A DNA stretch of 64,000 bases, taken from NCBI RefSeq assembly GCF_009859475.1, contig NZ_CP044549.1, positions 5,456,001 to 5,520,000 on the forward strand, read 5' to 3'. Made by a program: the position numbers and the translations under genes. Source of the stretch: Hydrogenophaga sp. BPS33 (GTDB lineage: Bacteria > Pseudomonadota > Gammaproteobacteria > Burkholderiales > Burkholderiaceae_C). Below, piece by piece: positions 11,159-21,443 of this stretch (positions within the stretch are counted from its first letter, which is position 1; the number at the start of each line of letters is the position of its first letter). The notes beneath the pieces were generated by a model that was not told where the DNA came from, searched no databases, and saw only the letters and a list, made by a program, of their open reading frames with translations.

Positions 11159-11770
11159 TTACTTGCGCATCACTTTTTCAGATGGCGTGAGCGCTTCAAT
11201 GTAGGCCGGGCGCGAGAAGATGCGTTCGGCGTACTTGAGCAGCGGAGCAGCGTTCTTGCTGAGCTCGATGCCGTAGAAATCCAGGCGCCAGAGCAGCGGC
11301 GCAATCGCCACGTCCAGCATGGAGAAGTTGTCGCCGAGCATGAACTTGTTCTTCAGAAACACCGGCGCCAACTGGGTCAGGCGATCGCGGATGTGCGCGC
11401 GGGCCTTTTCCAGCGCCTTCTCGTTGCCCTTGGCACTGCGGGACTCCAGCATGGACACGTGAGTGAACAGCTCCTTCTCGAAGTTCAGCAGAAACAGGCG
11501 CACGCGGGCACGGTCCACCGGGTCGCCCGGCATCAGTTGCGGGTGCGGAAAGCGCTCGTCGATGTACTCGTTGATGATGTTCGACTCGTAGAGGATCAGG
11601 TCGCGCTCGACCAGGATGGGCACCTGGCCATACGGGTTCATGACGCTGATGTCTTCGGGCTTGTTGTAGAGGTCGACGTCCCGGATCTCGAAGTCCATGC
11701 CTTTTTCAAACAGCACAAAACGGCAGCGGTGGGAGTAAGGGCAGGTGGTGCCCGAGTACAAGACCATCAT
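11159..11770 (-). CDS. sspA: Stringent starvation protein A (GST-fold transcription factor)
   Basis: RNA polymerase-associated protein with a glutathione S-transferase fold. It is 203 residues. The N-terminal thioredoxin-like half starts MMVLYSGTTCPYSHRCRFVL and carries NPYGQVPILVERDLILYESN, typical of SspA. The all-helical half ends with RPAYIEALTPSEKVMRK. Two tandem ATGs start the gene, with AGGAG upstream. It lies downstream of petABC and upstream of sspB, the common betaproteobacterial order. Confidence 0.94.
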   Translation of the reverse strand: MMVLYSGTTCPYSHRCRFVLFEKGMDFEIRDVDLYNKPEDISVMNPYGQVPILVERDLILYESNIINEYIDERFPHPQLMPGDPVDRARVRLFLLNFEKELFTHVSMLESRSAKGNEKALEKARAHIRDRLTQLAPVFLKNKFMLGDNFSMLDVAIAPLLWRLDFYGIELSKNAAPLLKYAERIFSRPAYIEALTPSEKVMRK

Positions 11771-11847
11771 GAGGGACTCTCCTTAAAGCAAAAAACAGTG
11801 GCTCGCATTCCTGCCCGGCAGGCATTGCAAACCACTGTGGAACGGTC

Positions 11848-11873
11848 GGAACGGTTTTGGCAAAACCCGTTCC
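11848..11873 (-). terminator. Stem-loop after petC
   Basis: Near-perfect 12-bp hairpin in the petC-sspA gap: left arm GGAACGGTTTTG, right arm CAAAACCCGTTCC with one bulged C. It lies 13-38 bp past the petC stop. It lacks a T-run downstream on the minus strand, so it may be a processing or partial-termination element rather than a full intrinsic terminator. A second pair (ACAGTGG / CCACTGT) lies in the same gap. Confidence 0.4.
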
Positions 11874-11885
11874 AGCCGGATCGGA

Positions 11886-12641
11886 TTATTTGACGTCTTT
11901 CCAGTACGACGCATTCAGGCGCCACGCCACGATGGTGAAGGCGGCCAGGAACAGCAGCACCCAGACACCGATGCGCACGCGCGAATTCTGCGCCGGCTCG
12001 GCCATCCATTGCAGGTAAGCCACCAGGTCGCCGACGTTGTCGTCGTACGCCGCTTCGCTGAGCTTGCCAGCCTTGACCATGGTCCAGCCCTTGACGCGCT
12101 CGACTTCGTGGCCGTGGCTCATGACCTTCTCGTGCACTGGGGCGCGTTCGCCTTGCAATTCCCACAGAGGATGGGGCATGCCGATGTTCGGGAAGGCCAG
12201 GTTGTTCCAGCCGGTCGGCTTGGTCTCGTCGCGGTAGTAGCTGCGCAGCAAGGTGTAGACGTAGTCGGCACCTGTGCCGGCATGGCTGGAGCGCGAGCGT
12301 GCGATCAACGTCAGGTCGGGCGGATTGGCGCCGAACCAGGCCTTGGCCTGACGCGGATCGATCGTCGCCTTCATGGTGTCACCGATCTTGTCGGTGGCGA
12401 AGGTCAGGTTTTCGGCGATCTGCTTGTCGTTCAGACCAATGTCGCGCAGGCGGTTGTAGCGCATGAACGCGGCCGAATGGCAGCTCAGGCAGTAGTTGAC
12501 GAACAGCTTGGCACCGTTTTGCAGTGCCGCCATGTCATTGGTGCGCTGAGGCGCCTTGTCCAACGGAATACCGCCACCAGCGGCCATCGCCGCGCCCGAC
12601 AAGCCCATGGCCAACAGGAAGCCCACGAGGATTTTTTTCAT
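11886..12641 (-). CDS. petC: Ubiquinol-cytochrome c reductase, cytochrome c1
   Basis: Membrane-anchored c-type haem subunit of the bc1 complex, which passes electrons from the Rieske centre to soluble cytochrome c. It is 251 residues with a signal peptide (about 1-20). The haem site CLSCH is at 51-55, and the axial Met is probably in the NIGMPHPLWE region. A C-terminal transmembrane anchor (about 222-243) ends in WKDVK. It is the last gene of the petABC operon, 29 bp after petB. Confidence 0.96.
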   Translation of the reverse strand: MKKILVGFLLAMGLSGAAMAAGGGIPLDKAPQRTNDMAALQNGAKLFVNYCLSCHSAAFMRYNRLRDIGLNDKQIAENLTFATDKIGDTMKATIDPRQAKAWFGANPPDLTLIARSRSSHAGTGADYVYTLLRSYYRDETKPTGWNNLAFPNIGMPHPLWELQGERAPVHEKVMSHGHEVERVKGWTMVKAGKLSEAAYDDNVGDLVAYLQWMAEPAQNSRVRIGVWVLLFLAAFTIVAWRLNASYWKDVK

Positions 12642-12670
12642 TGCTTGACTCTCCGGATTGGCTCGTGGAT

Positions 12671-14071
12671 TCAGTGGGGCGTGAAGGTGACGCGCTCAGG
12701 CGGCTGTTTGAACTGGCCAATGCGGCTCCACCAGGGCATCAGGAGGAAGAAGCCGAAGTAGAACAGCGTGCCCACCTGGGAGACGCGCTCGCCAACCGGT
12801 GAAGGCGGTTGCACACCGAGGTAGCCGAGGATCAGAAAGTTGATCACGAACACCGTATAGAGCCAGAAGTTCCAACGCGGACGGTAGCGGATCGACTTGA
12901 CCGGGCTGTTGTCAAGCCAGGGCAGGAAGAACAGGATGATGACCGCGCCACCCATGGCCACGACGCCCCAGAACTTGGCGTCGATGGACATCATCAGCGT
13001 CACCAGCACCAGGGCACCGATCACGATGGCGCCCTTGAGCGCGCCGGACACGCGGGCCTTGATCGCACCCAACACCGCAGCGACGACAACGATGGTCACC
13101 AGCGCGTACATCATCTCGGAGGTGATGGCGCGCAGCATCGAATAGAACGGCGTGAAGTACCACACCGGCGCGATGTGCAGCGGCGTCACCAGTGGATCGG
13201 CCGGGATGAAGTTGTTGTATTCGAGGAAGTAGCCCCCGAACTCGGGTGCGAAGAAGATGATCGCAGAGAACACCATCAGGAACACCGAGACGCCCAGGAT
13301 GTCATGCACGGTGTAGTAAGGGTGGAATGGAATGCCGTCGAGCGGCTTGCCCGAGGCGTCCTTGGTGGCCTTGATTTCCACGCCGTCGGGGTTGTTGGAG
13401 CCCACTTCGTGCAGCGCGATCAGGTGGGCCACCACCAGGCCGAGCAGCACCAGCGGCACGGCGATCACGTGGAAGCTGAAGAAGCGGTTCAACGTGGCGT
13501 CACCCACGACGAAGTCGCCACGGATCAGCAGGGCCAGGTCGGGACCGACAAAGGGAATCGCGGAGAACAGGTTGACGATCACCTGGGCGCCCCAATAGGA
13601 CATCTGGCCCCAGGGCAGCAGGTAGCCCATGAAGGCTTCGGCCATCAGGCACAGGAAGATCGCGCAGCCGAATACCCAGACCAGCTCACGCGGCTTGCGG
13701 TAGCTGCCGTAGATCAGGCCGCGGAACATGTGCAGATAGACCACCACGAAGAACGCGGAGGCGCCGGTGGAGTGCATGTAGCGGATCAGCCAGCCCCAAG
13801 GCACGTCGCGCATGATGTACTCGACCGAGGCGAACGCCAGATTGGCGTCGGGCTTGTAGTGCATCACCAGGAAGATGCCCGTGACGATCTGAATCACCAG
13901 CACCAGCAGCGCCAGCGAGCCGAAGAAGTACCAGAAGTTGAAGTTCTTGGGCGCGTAGTACTCGGAGAGGTGCTCCTTGTACAGCTTGGAGAGGGGAAAG
14001 CGGTTGTCGACCCAGTTCAGTGCTTTCTGACCGATCGGCGCGTCGGGGGATATTTCTTTGAATTCAGCCAT
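12671..14071 (-). CDS. petB: Ubiquinol-cytochrome c reductase, cytochrome b
   Basis: Integral-membrane diheme subunit of the bc1 complex carrying both quinone sites. It is 466 residues with eight or more hydrophobic helices. Landmarks are the helix B/D histidine regions (HYKPDANLAF, HSTGASAFFVVVYLHMFRGL and FFSFHVIAVPLVLLGLVVAHL) and the Qo-site PEWY-like loop, present here as APVWYFTPFYSMLRAI. The C-terminal extension carries extra helices. It sits between petA and petC on the minus strand. Confidence 0.97.
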   Translation of the reverse strand: MAEFKEISPDAPIGQKALNWVDNRFPLSKLYKEHLSEYYAPKNFNFWYFFGSLALLVLVIQIVTGIFLVMHYKPDANLAFASVEYIMRDVPWGWLIRYMHSTGASAFFVVVYLHMFRGLIYGSYRKPRELVWVFGCAIFLCLMAEAFMGYLLPWGQMSYWGAQVIVNLFSAIPFVGPDLALLIRGDFVVGDATLNRFFSFHVIAVPLVLLGLVVAHLIALHEVGSNNPDGVEIKATKDASGKPLDGIPFHPYYTVHDILGVSVFLMVFSAIIFFAPEFGGYFLEYNNFIPADPLVTPLHIAPVWYFTPFYSMLRAITSEMMYALVTIVVVAAVLGAIKARVSGALKGAIVIGALVLVTLMMSIDAKFWGVVAMGGAVIILFFLPWLDNSPVKSIRYRPRWNFWLYTVFVINFLILGYLGVQPPSPVGERVSQVGTLFYFGFFLLMPWWSRIGQFKQPPERVTFTPH

Positions 14072-14115
14072 GAAATGCCTCTGTGATCCGTTGCGTTGCC
14101 TGCAAGCGCCGGGGC

Positions 14116-14724
14116 TCAGGCTTGTTTTTCTTCACCCACCAGCAGGGTGGTGTCGGACAGATAGTAGTGCGGAGGCACTTCCAGGTTGTCGGGAGCGGGC
14201 TTGTTCTTGAACACGCGACCGGCCACATCGAACGTGGAGCCATGGCAAGCGCAGAGGAAGCCACCCTTCCAGTCGTCCGGCAACGAAGGCTGGGGGCCGG
14301 GGGTGAATTTGTCACCAGGCGAACAGCCCAGGTGGGTGCAGATGCCCACAGCGACGAGGTACTCGGGCTTGATCGAACGGTGGTGGTTCTTGGCGTAGGC
14401 CGGCGTGGGGTAGTTGGTGCGGTCCGATTCCGGGTCGGCCAACTGCCCGCTCAGGGTTTCCAGTGCCGCCAACTGCTCGGGCGTGCGGCGAAGGATCCAC
14501 ACGGGCTTGCCGCGCCACTCCACCACCATTTTCTCGCCCGGCTGGATGCCCGAGATATCCACTTCGACTGCAGCCCCGGCGGCCTTGGCGCGCTCGGAAG
14601 GTTGGAAGGTGCTCACGAAGGGAACGGCGACGGCGGCGGCACCCGCGCCACCCATGGCGCACGAGGTGATCAGCCAGGTTCTGCGGCCGCGATCAACAGT
14701 CGCACCTGCGGTTGCTTCACTCAT
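14116..14724 (-). CDS. petA: Ubiquinol-cytochrome c reductase, Rieske iron-sulfur subunit
   Basis: Carries the [2Fe-2S] centre that takes the first electron from ubiquinol. It is 202 residues. The N-terminus has a Tat-like signal anchor (DRGRRTWLITSCAMGGAG). The cluster ligands are C129 and H131 in CTHLGC and C158 and H161 in CACHGS, with C134 and C160 placed for the stabilising disulfide. The tatABC genes needed to export this folded protein lie about 4 kb away. A TACAAT on the minus strand at 14773-14778 could be the -10 of the pet operon, but no good -35 accompanies it. Confidence 0.97.
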   Translation of the reverse strand: MSEATAGATVDRGRRTWLITSCAMGGAGAAAVAVPFVSTFQPSERAKAAGAAVEVDISGIQPGEKMVVEWRGKPVWILRRTPEQLAALETLSGQLADPESDRTNYPTPAYAKNHHRSIKPEYLVAVGICTHLGCSPGDKFTPGPQPSLPDDWKGGFLCACHGSTFDVAGRVFKNKPAPDNLEVPPHYYLSDTTLLVGEEKQA

Positions 14725-14952
14725 GGGGATCTTTCAATGAGATTCAAGACGGAACACTTGGGACAACCCGGCATTGTACTGGAGCACTTCAGACGTCCTA
14801 CCGCTTGTCGGGGAAGGAGACTGGGCTATTGGTGTGGCGTCGTTGATTGAGCGCCCACCATCGCGCCAGGAGCCTGTGTGAGAATGCCCAACGGTCGGCT
14901 TTCGCACAGGCGTCGGCCTCCATTTCACGCAACCCAACCTCAGGAGAACAAG

Positions 14953-15381
14953 ATGGGAATGATGCAAGAGTTCAAGGAGTTTGCCGTCAAGGGCAATGTG
15001 ATCGACCTCGCCGTGGGCGTGATCATTGGCGGGGCGTTCGGCAAGATCGTCACCTCGATGGTGGAGGATGTGATCATGCCCATCGTGGGCGCGGTGTTTG
15101 GCAACCTGGACTTCACCAACCTGTATATCGCCCTGGGCCGGGTTCCGGAAGGCACAGCGCCTACCCTGGCGGCACTCAAGGCCGCAGGCGTACCCACACT
15201 GGCCTACGGCAACTTCATCACGGTGGCGCTGAACTTCGCCATCATGGCGTTCATCATCTTCATCATGGTCAAGCAGATCAACCGCCTCAAGCGCCAAGCC
15301 CCGGAAGCCCCGCCGGCAGAGCCCGTGACACCCGAAGACATTGCCCTGCTGCGCGAAATTCGCGACAGTCTCAAGAAGTAG
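14953..15381 (+). CDS. mscL: Large-conductance mechanosensitive channel MscL
   Basis: Pentameric inner-membrane channel that opens under hypo-osmotic shock. It is 142 residues. The N-terminal amphipathic segment [20 protein letters not shown] leads into TM1, with the gate-forming [12 protein letters not shown] pattern. A periplasmic loop follows, then TM2 ([17 protein letters not shown]) and a C-terminal helix ending [10 protein letters not shown]. The ATG at 14953 is preceded by AGGAG at 14942. The upstream open frame back to 14878 is not needed. Its 3' end overlaps the convergent pdxA gene by 11 bp. The 228-bp gap to petA holds no gene that I can support. Confidence 0.96.
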   Translation: MGMMQEFKEFAVKGNVIDLAVGVIIGGAFGKIVTSMVEDVIMPIVGAVFGNLDFTNLYIALGRVPEGTAPTLAALKAAGVPTLAYGNFITVALNFAIMAFIIFIMVKQINRLKRQAPEAPPAEPVTPEDIALLREIRDSLKK

Positions 15382-16426
15382 ACTGGGCCTCGAATGCCGC
15401 GTCGATGGCGGCCAGCAGGCTCGCGGCACTCGCACGGCCGGTGCCCGCGATATCGAACGCCGTACCATGGTCCGGACTGGTGCGAACAAACGGCAGGCCC
15501 AGCGTGGTGTTCACACCGTGCTCAAGTCCCAGCAACTTGACGGGTATGAGCCCTTGGTCGTGGTACATGGCCACCACCACGTCGAACGCTCCCTGCCGCG
15601 CACGCATGAACACCGTGTCGGGCGCATAGGGACCGCTGGCCTCGACACCCTCCGAACGGGCTTGCGCAATCGCCGGCGCGATCACGTCGATCTCTTCCCG
15701 GCCAAACAGGCCACCCTCGCCCGCATGGGGGTTCAGGCCGGCCACCGCAATGCGCGGCGCGGCCAAGCCGGCGCGCCGGAAATGCGCATCGGTGATGCGG
15801 ATGGTCTGCAATACCCGCTCCAGCGTCACAGCTTGCAGCGCCTGTCGCAGCGACACATGGATGCTCACCAGCACCGCGCTCAACCCAGGACAACTGAGCA
15901 TCATGCGCACGGGCAGGGCCTGAACCGGCGCGCCCGCATGGGCTGCGGCCAGCGACTGCAGAAACTCGGTGTGCCCGGGATGATCGATGCCCGCGGCAGC
16001 CAGCGCCTCCTTCTGGATCGGCGCGGTGACCACCGCCCTCGCCCGCCCCGACAAGGCCGCCTGCGCCGCCCAGCGGATGCAGTCGGCGGCCGCACGACCC
16101 GCCTGGGCGTCGATGCGACCGAAAACAGGCGGTTGCAGCGGTGCACAGGCCTGCACCACGGCCATGCAGCCGGGCGGGAGCCGTGCCATGGCCGACACAT
16201 CGTCGATCTCGGCCAGAACCAGGGCGTCCTCGGCCGAGCCCTCGCGTGGACCTGTCAGGCGCAAGGCGCGGTGCAAGGTCTGAATGTCCCCCGCCACGAC
16301 GACGTGGCGTTGCAGCGCCGGGCGCTCGCGCAAGGCCTTGACGACGATCTCAGGGCCAATCCCGGCCGGATCCCCCATGCTCAGTGCGATGGGCCAGGCG
16401 GCAGAGGCAGACAGGGGGCGGCTCAT
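15371..16426 (-). CDS. pdxA: 4-hydroxythreonine-4-phosphate dehydrogenase
   Basis: Vitamin B6 synthesis: NAD-dependent oxidation of 4-phosphohydroxythreonine, after which PdxJ forms pyridoxine phosphate. It is 351 residues. The N-terminus [13 protein letters not shown] is diagnostic. The metal ligands are histidines in the [14 protein letters not shown] and [13 protein letters not shown] regions, the last being the family signature. The C-terminal [20 protein letters not shown] is also conserved. Its start overlaps the stop of the upstream Nif3-family gene by 4 bp (ATGA). Confidence 0.95.
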   Translation of the reverse strand: MSRPLSASAAWPIALSMGDPAGIGPEIVVKALRERPALQRHVVVAGDIQTLHRALRLTGPREGSAEDALVLAEIDDVSAMARLPPGCMAVVQACAPLQPPVFGRIDAQAGRAAADCIRWAAQAALSGRARAVVTAPIQKEALAAAGIDHPGHTEFLQSLAAAHAGAPVQALPVRMMLSCPGLSAVLVSIHVSLRQALQAVTLERVLQTIRITDAHFRRAGLAAPRIAVAGLNPHAGEGGLFGREEIDVIAPAIAQARSEGVEASGPYAPDTVFMRARQGAFDVVVAMYHDQGLIPVKLLGLEHGVNTTLGLPFVRTSPDHGTAFDIAGTGRASAASLLAAIDAAFEAQSTS

Positions 16427-17184
16427 GCAGGGTTGTCGATGTCGATGAACACGTGCGCCAGGCCCAGGCCGGCCGCCACATGCGCGCCCACGGCCGGCGC
16501 GCCATAGCGTTCGGAGGCGTGGTGGCCGCATGCAATGTAAGCGACGCCGCATTCGCGCGCATAGTGCGCTTGCGGCTCGGAGATCTCGCCGGTGATGAAC
16601 ACGTCCGCACCAGCGGCAATCGCCGATTCGAAATAGCCCTGCGCGCCACCGGTACACAAGGCCACGCGCCGAATCGGGCGGTCGGGCTCGGCCACCAGGG
16701 TGACGGATCGACCCAAGCGCTCGCTCACGTGCGCGGCCAGGGCCGCCGCCGATGCGCTGGGCCGCTCCCCCATGAACCCCAATGTCTGCTCGCCGAAGCG
16801 GCCACGGGCATCGGAGTAGACGGCGATGCCTAGGTGGCGCGCCAACTGCGCGTTGTTGCCCAGCTCGGGGTGCGCGTCCAAGGGCAGGTGGTAGGCGAAC
16901 AGGTTGATGTCGTGCTGCAGGAGCAGCGCGAGACGCTGCTTCATCCAACCGGTGACGCGCCCGTCCTGCCCGCGCCAGAAGAGCCCGTGGTGCACCAGGA
17001 TGGCATCGGCTCCTTCGGCAATGGCCGCTTCGATCAAGGCGCGGCTGGCGGTAACACCCGTGACGAGCTTGTGCACCTCGGCGCGCCCCTCCACCTGCAG
17101 CCCATTCGGCCCGTAGTCCTTGAACTGCGCCGGTTGCAGCAAGTCGTTCAAGGTCTCGGTCAAGGTATGGCGTGGGACGGGCAT
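16423..17184 (-). CDS. Nif3-like dinuclear metal centre hexameric protein
   Basis: Member of the Nif3/YbgI (DUF34) family, hexameric proteins with two metals per subunit and no firmly established enzymatic role. It is 253 residues. Metal-site motifs are present: ILVHHGLFWRG, YHLPLDAHPELGNNAQLA, and near the C-terminus CGHHASERYG. Also conserved is the TGGAQGYFESAIAAGADVFITGE stretch (glycine-rich, ending in the conserved Glu). The start ATG at 17184 was chosen because the family N-terminus (LTETLNDLL) begins soon after it. It is co-directional with pdxA and overlaps it by 4 bp. Confidence 0.9.
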   Translation of the reverse strand: MPVPRHTLTETLNDLLQPAQFKDYGPNGLQVEGRAEVHKLVTGVTASRALIEAAIAEGADAILVHHGLFWRGQDGRVTGWMKQRLALLLQHDINLFAYHLPLDAHPELGNNAQLARHLGIAVYSDARGRFGEQTLGFMGERPSASAAALAAHVSERLGRSVTLVAEPDRPIRRVALCTGGAQGYFESAIAAGADVFITGEISEPQAHYARECGVAYIACGHHASERYGAPAVGAHVAAGLGLAHVFIDIDNPA

Positions 17185-17349
17185 GGGCGGAGCATGAAGG
17201 AACACGTCGAGCCCTCCATTCTGACAGCGGCGTGCGCACCCCGCGGCACGGTCCGGACCTTGCAAAGCGTTCGCCAGCCGCCAGATGCGGGACAATGTCC
17301 TCCGCGATGCGGCCCTTCTTGGACCGCCGCCAACCCGCTCATATCTTTC

Positions 17350-18501
<1,152 letters not shown>

Positions 18502-18519
18502 GGCCGCCGCGACCGCGCG

Positions 18520-19320
18520 TCAGGAGGACGCGGTTTCCTCTTCCTTGGCGTCCTCGTCGGTCTTCGCGGTCGACTTGACGAACCACTGCGCGCCCCAGAT
18601 GCCCAGCTCGTACAGCAGGCACATCGGCACGGCCAGCGCGAGCTGAGAGATCACGTCGGGGGGCGTCACGACGGCCGCGATGACGAAGGCCACGACGATG
18701 AAGTAGCCACGGAACTCCTTGAGCTTGTCCACCGTCACCATGTTCATCTTGACCAGAAGCACGACCACGATGGGAACCTGGAACGCCAGCCCGAAGGCGA
18801 GGTAAAGCGACAAGATGGCCTCGACATAGGACGCAATGTCGGGCGTGGCCGCCACGCTGGCGGGCGTGAACTTCTGGATGAAGCCGAACATCTTGTCCAG
18901 CACGAAGAACTGCACGAAGGCAATGCCGACGTAGGCCAACAAACTGCCCACGACGATCAAGGGCACGGCAAACCGCCGTTCGTGGCTGTAGAGGCCAGGT
19001 GCCACGAAGGCCCACACCTGGTACATCCACCAAGGCAGAGACAGCAGCAACGCCGCCATGGCCAACACCTTGATGGGCACGAAGAAAGGAGAAAACACAC
19101 CCACCGCGATCAGCTTGGCATCGGGCGGCATGTGGGCGCGAATCGGCACCGCGATGAGGTCGATCAAGCCACTGGGGCCGGGCCAGATGGCGAGCAGGCC
19201 CATGCACACGGCCAGACCGATGATGCCGTACAGAAGCCGGTCGCGCAGCTCCATGAGGTGCTGGACGAACGGCTGTTCGGTACCAGCGAGTTCGTCGGTG
19301 GAGTCTTTGGGATCGGACAT
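18520..19320 (-). CDS. tatC: Sec-independent protein translocase TatC
   Basis: Core receptor of the twin-arginine translocase, which binds RR signal peptides. It is 266 residues with six membrane helices. The N-terminal cytoplasmic motif QPFVQHLMELRDRLL and the SPFFVPIK periplasmic loop are typical. So are FQVPIVVVLL and the tail PDVISQLALAVPMCLLYE. The ATG at 19320 overlaps the tatB stop. Likely substrates in this window include the Rieske protein and MsrP. Confidence 0.97.
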   Translation of the reverse strand: MSDPKDSTDELAGTEQPFVQHLMELRDRLLYGIIGLAVCMGLLAIWPGPSGLIDLIAVPIRAHMPPDAKLIAVGVFSPFFVPIKVLAMAALLLSLPWWMYQVWAFVAPGLYSHERRFAVPLIVVGSLLAYVGIAFVQFFVLDKMFGFIQKFTPASVAATPDIASYVEAILSLYLAFGLAFQVPIVVVLLVKMNMVTVDKLKEFRGYFIVVAFVIAAVVTPPDVISQLALAVPMCLLYELGIWGAQWFVKSTAKTDEDAKEEETASS

Positions 19321-19802
19321 CAACGGGGAGCAGAGGAGGAGCGGGGCCGGAAGCGCGCCACGCGTGCCGCGCCGGACTGGGTGCGGGTGCGCACGCCGGT
19401 ACGGGCCTTGTACCACTGGGGCATGGCACCTTGTTTCAGGCGCCAGTTCTTCTTGGGGTGTTTGTAGACGGGAGGCTGGAGCGAGGCTGGGGTGTCGTAC
19501 GAGGCCGACGTGCCGTCCAGCCCAGCGGTGGCGTCCGACCACGATTTTTCAAAATCGTTGACACCACTTTGCACCGAGGTTTCGACGTCGCGCGCCGCCT
19601 CGGTCATGGTGTCTTTCATCTTCTTGAGCTCTTCGAGCTCCATGGAGCGGCTGACTTCGGCCTTGACGTCCGCCACATAGCGCTGCGCCTTGCCCAGCAA
19701 GGCGCCCACCGTGCGGGCCACGCGGGGCAGTTTTTCGGGGCCGATGACGATCAACGCCACCGCTCCGATCAACGCAAGTTTGGAAATGCCCAGATCAATC
19801 AT
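19320..19802 (-). CDS. tatB: Sec-independent protein translocase TatB
   Basis: Partner of TatC in signal-peptide recognition. It is 160 residues. The N-terminal membrane helix contains the TatB signature [22 protein letters not shown], followed by an amphipathic helix and a charged region (residues 40-75). The last 50 residues are strongly basic ([16 protein letters not shown], then many Arg). TatB tails vary in sequence and length, so this tail does not by itself change the assignment. It sits between tatA and tatC. Confidence 0.94.
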   Translation of the reverse strand: MIDLGISKLALIGAVALIVIGPEKLPRVARTVGALLGKAQRYVADVKAEVSRSMELEELKKMKDTMTEAARDVETSVQSGVNDFEKSWSDATAGLDGTSASYDTPASLQPPVYKHPKKNWRLKQGAMPQWYKARTGVRTRTQSGAARVARFRPRSSSAPR

Positions 19803-19895
19803 GTGTCGGCCATTCTGCGGGCAAGGTCGGGTGGACGGTCAACCCGAAGGTCTGTGCAACGGAGCGGCTGAACGCGCCCCCGTCCAACAAGGACA

Positions 19896-20144
19896 TCAGC
19901 TTTTGTGCTTGGCCTCGACGTCGATGGTGTTCTTGTCGGTGCGCGTGTCTTGGGTGACCTGTCCGGCAGGAGCGGAAGCAGAAGCATCGTCGGCGGGGTT
20001 TTGCCCACCTTCCTTCATGCCGTCCTTGAAGCCCTTCACCGCACCGCCCAGATCGGATCCGATGTTCTTGAGCTTTTTGGTGCCGAACACCATCACCACG
20101 ATCAGCAGCACGATCAGCCAGTGCCAGATTGAGAACGAACCCAT
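19896..20144 (-). CDS. tatA: Sec-independent protein translocase TatA
   Basis: Pore or membrane-thinning component of the Tat system. It is 82 residues. The short N-terminal helix starts [20 protein letters not shown] and is followed by the hinge [20 protein letters not shown], both hallmarks of TatA. The tail is polar and disordered. It is the first gene of tatABC, with about 111 bp between it and hinT upstream; nothing clear is seen in that gap. A 93-bp gap separates it from tatB. Confidence 0.96.
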   Translation of the reverse strand: MGSFSIWHWLIVLLIVVMVFGTKKLKNIGSDLGGAVKGFKDGMKEGGQNPADDASASAPAGQVTQDTRTDKNTIDVEAKHKS

Positions 20145-20255
20145 GAGTATCTCCAGATAGGGAATGAAGCGGTTGTCGCCTTGGTTGGGATTCTAAGCCC
20201 GGGTAGGAGTTCAGCCCGCCCTCGGCACCCCATACGCAGGCTTGCAAGAGGGTGG

Positions 20256-20618
20256 TCAGCCGCGCAGCCAGGGGCGCGCACCGCCGATGACGTGGACATG
20301 AAGATGGTGCACTTCCTGGCCGCCTTCCGCGCCGTTGTTGCACACGATGCGAAATCCGCCTTCGGGGTACGGATTGCACCCCTGTTCCCGCGCCAGACGC
20401 GGCGCCAGGGTCATCATGCGCCCCATCACACGCTCGTGCTCGGGGCCGAGTTGGGCCATCGAGGGCAGGTGCTCCTTGGGCACCATGAGGAAATGCACCG
20501 GCGCCCAGGGGTTGATGTCGTGAAACGCGAAGATGTCTTCGTCTTCATAGACCTTTTTTGAGGGGATCTGGCCGGCGATGATCTTGCAGAAAATGCAGTT
20601 CGGGTCGTGTGCGCTCAT
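20256..20618 (-). CDS. hinT: HIT-family purine nucleoside phosphoramidase (HinT-like)
   Basis: Histidine-triad protein of 120 residues. The catalytic HIT motif is H105-L-H107-V-H109 in VHHLHVHVIGG, and C8/C11 in NCIFCKI give the N-terminal zinc pair found in some family members. Related enzymes hydrolyse AMP-lysine and other phosphoramidates; the cellular substrate is unknown. It is often labelled HisE-linked histidine triad protein because, as here, it lies just downstream of hisIE. Confidence 0.92.
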   Translation of the reverse strand: MSAHDPNCIFCKIIAGQIPSKKVYEDEDIFAFHDINPWAPVHFLMVPKEHLPSMAQLGPEHERVMGRMMTLAPRLAREQGCNPYPEGGFRIVCNNGAEGGQEVHHLHVHVIGGARPWLRG

Positions 20619-20657
20619 GGCAAAGGAAGGGTAAAAGGTCAGAAGGTGTGAACCTTC

Positions 20658-21047
20658 TCAGTCGGGCATGGCCTGGCTCGCGTTCATGCGCACCATGCCC
20701 TTGACGATGCGGTAGAGGAACCAGATGGAAATCAGGCACCAGGCGATCCAGCCCGGAACGAACAACAGCAGCCACAGGGGCGCGGTCACGAGATAGAGCA
20801 CCCCCGCCCAGATCACCGTGCGGATGCGCCAGGAAAAGTGGCTGGCCTGCCAGGTGCCTTCGGCCTCGCCTTTCTTCACGAGGTCGATGATCAAGGCGAT
20901 GATCAACAGCACCGGGCTGACTTGTGCGCCAGGAAATACCGCGGCCACCGCCACCAGCAGATGCAGCACGTAACTCACCCAGCCCACGGTCTTGAGGGAC
21001 TGGGCTTTTTCGCTGTCCACGGCCTTGACGTCGATGATGTCGCTCAT
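20658..21047 (-). CDS. DUF4870-type small membrane protein
   Basis: Predicted inner-membrane protein of 129 residues with about three hydrophobic segments (roughly 20-55, 78-100 and 98-118). It contains the DUF4870-like element EGTWQASHFSWRIRTVIWAG. Function is unknown. The start ATG at 21047 has AAGGAG just upstream on the minus strand. It lies 13 bp after hisE and 40 bp before hinT, so it is probably co-transcribed with the hisIE end of the his genes. Confidence 0.82.
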   Translation of the reverse strand: MSDIIDVKAVDSEKAQSLKTVGWVSYVLHLLVAVAAVFPGAQVSPVLLIIALIIDLVKKGEAEGTWQASHFSWRIRTVIWAGVLYLVTAPLWLLLFVPGWIAWCLISIWFLYRIVKGMVRMNASQAMPD

Positions 21048-21060
21048 GAAGGACTCCTTG

Positions 21061-21441
21061 TCAGTCTGTATGGGGGCCTGGGGCTGCCTCACGCTGCAGC
21101 ACCTTGCGCATCGCTTTCTCCTCCAGACCACTCAGCCCCTCGCGGCGCGTGAGTTCGGCGATCACGTCGGCGGGGCCCAGGTTGTAGTGGGCCAGCGCGA
21201 TCATGCAATGGAACCACAGGTCGGCGGTTTCGTTCACCAGTTTCTGCGGATCTCCGCCATGGTCCAGGTCCTTGGCCGCCATGACGGCTTCGGTGGCCTC
21301 TTCGCCAATCTTCTTCAGGAAGCTGTCCGGTCCCTTGTGCAGCAGGCGCGCGACGTAGCTTTTCTCAGGGTCCCCCCCGTTGGCGGGCTTGCGGCTTTCG
21401 ATCACGGCGGCCAGCCGCGCGAGGTCATCGGTGGTGGACAT
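21061..21441 (-). CDS. hisE: Phosphoribosyl-ATP diphosphatase
   Basis: Second step of histidine synthesis: hydrolyses PR-ATP to PR-AMP. It is 126 residues from the ATG at 21441. A GTG at 21447 overlaps the hisI stop (GTGA), would add two residues, and could be the coupled start. It is a MazG-like all-helical fold with the metal-binding [15 protein letters not shown] and [14 protein letters not shown] motifs. It stands alone rather than fused to HisI, as is usual in betaproteobacteria. Confidence 0.95.
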   Translation of the reverse strand: MSTTDDLARLAAVIESRKPANGGDPEKSYVARLLHKGPDSFLKKIGEEATEAVMAAKDLDHGGDPQKLVNETADLWFHCMIALAHYNLGPADVIAELTRREGLSGLEEKAMRKVLQREAAPGPHTD

Positions 21442-21443
21442 GT

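Noticed and set aside
14878..14952. N-terminal extension of MscL from a GTG at 14878
   Set aside because: The MscL family starts at the amphipathic MQEFKEF segment, and a good AGGAG lies just before the ATG at 14953.
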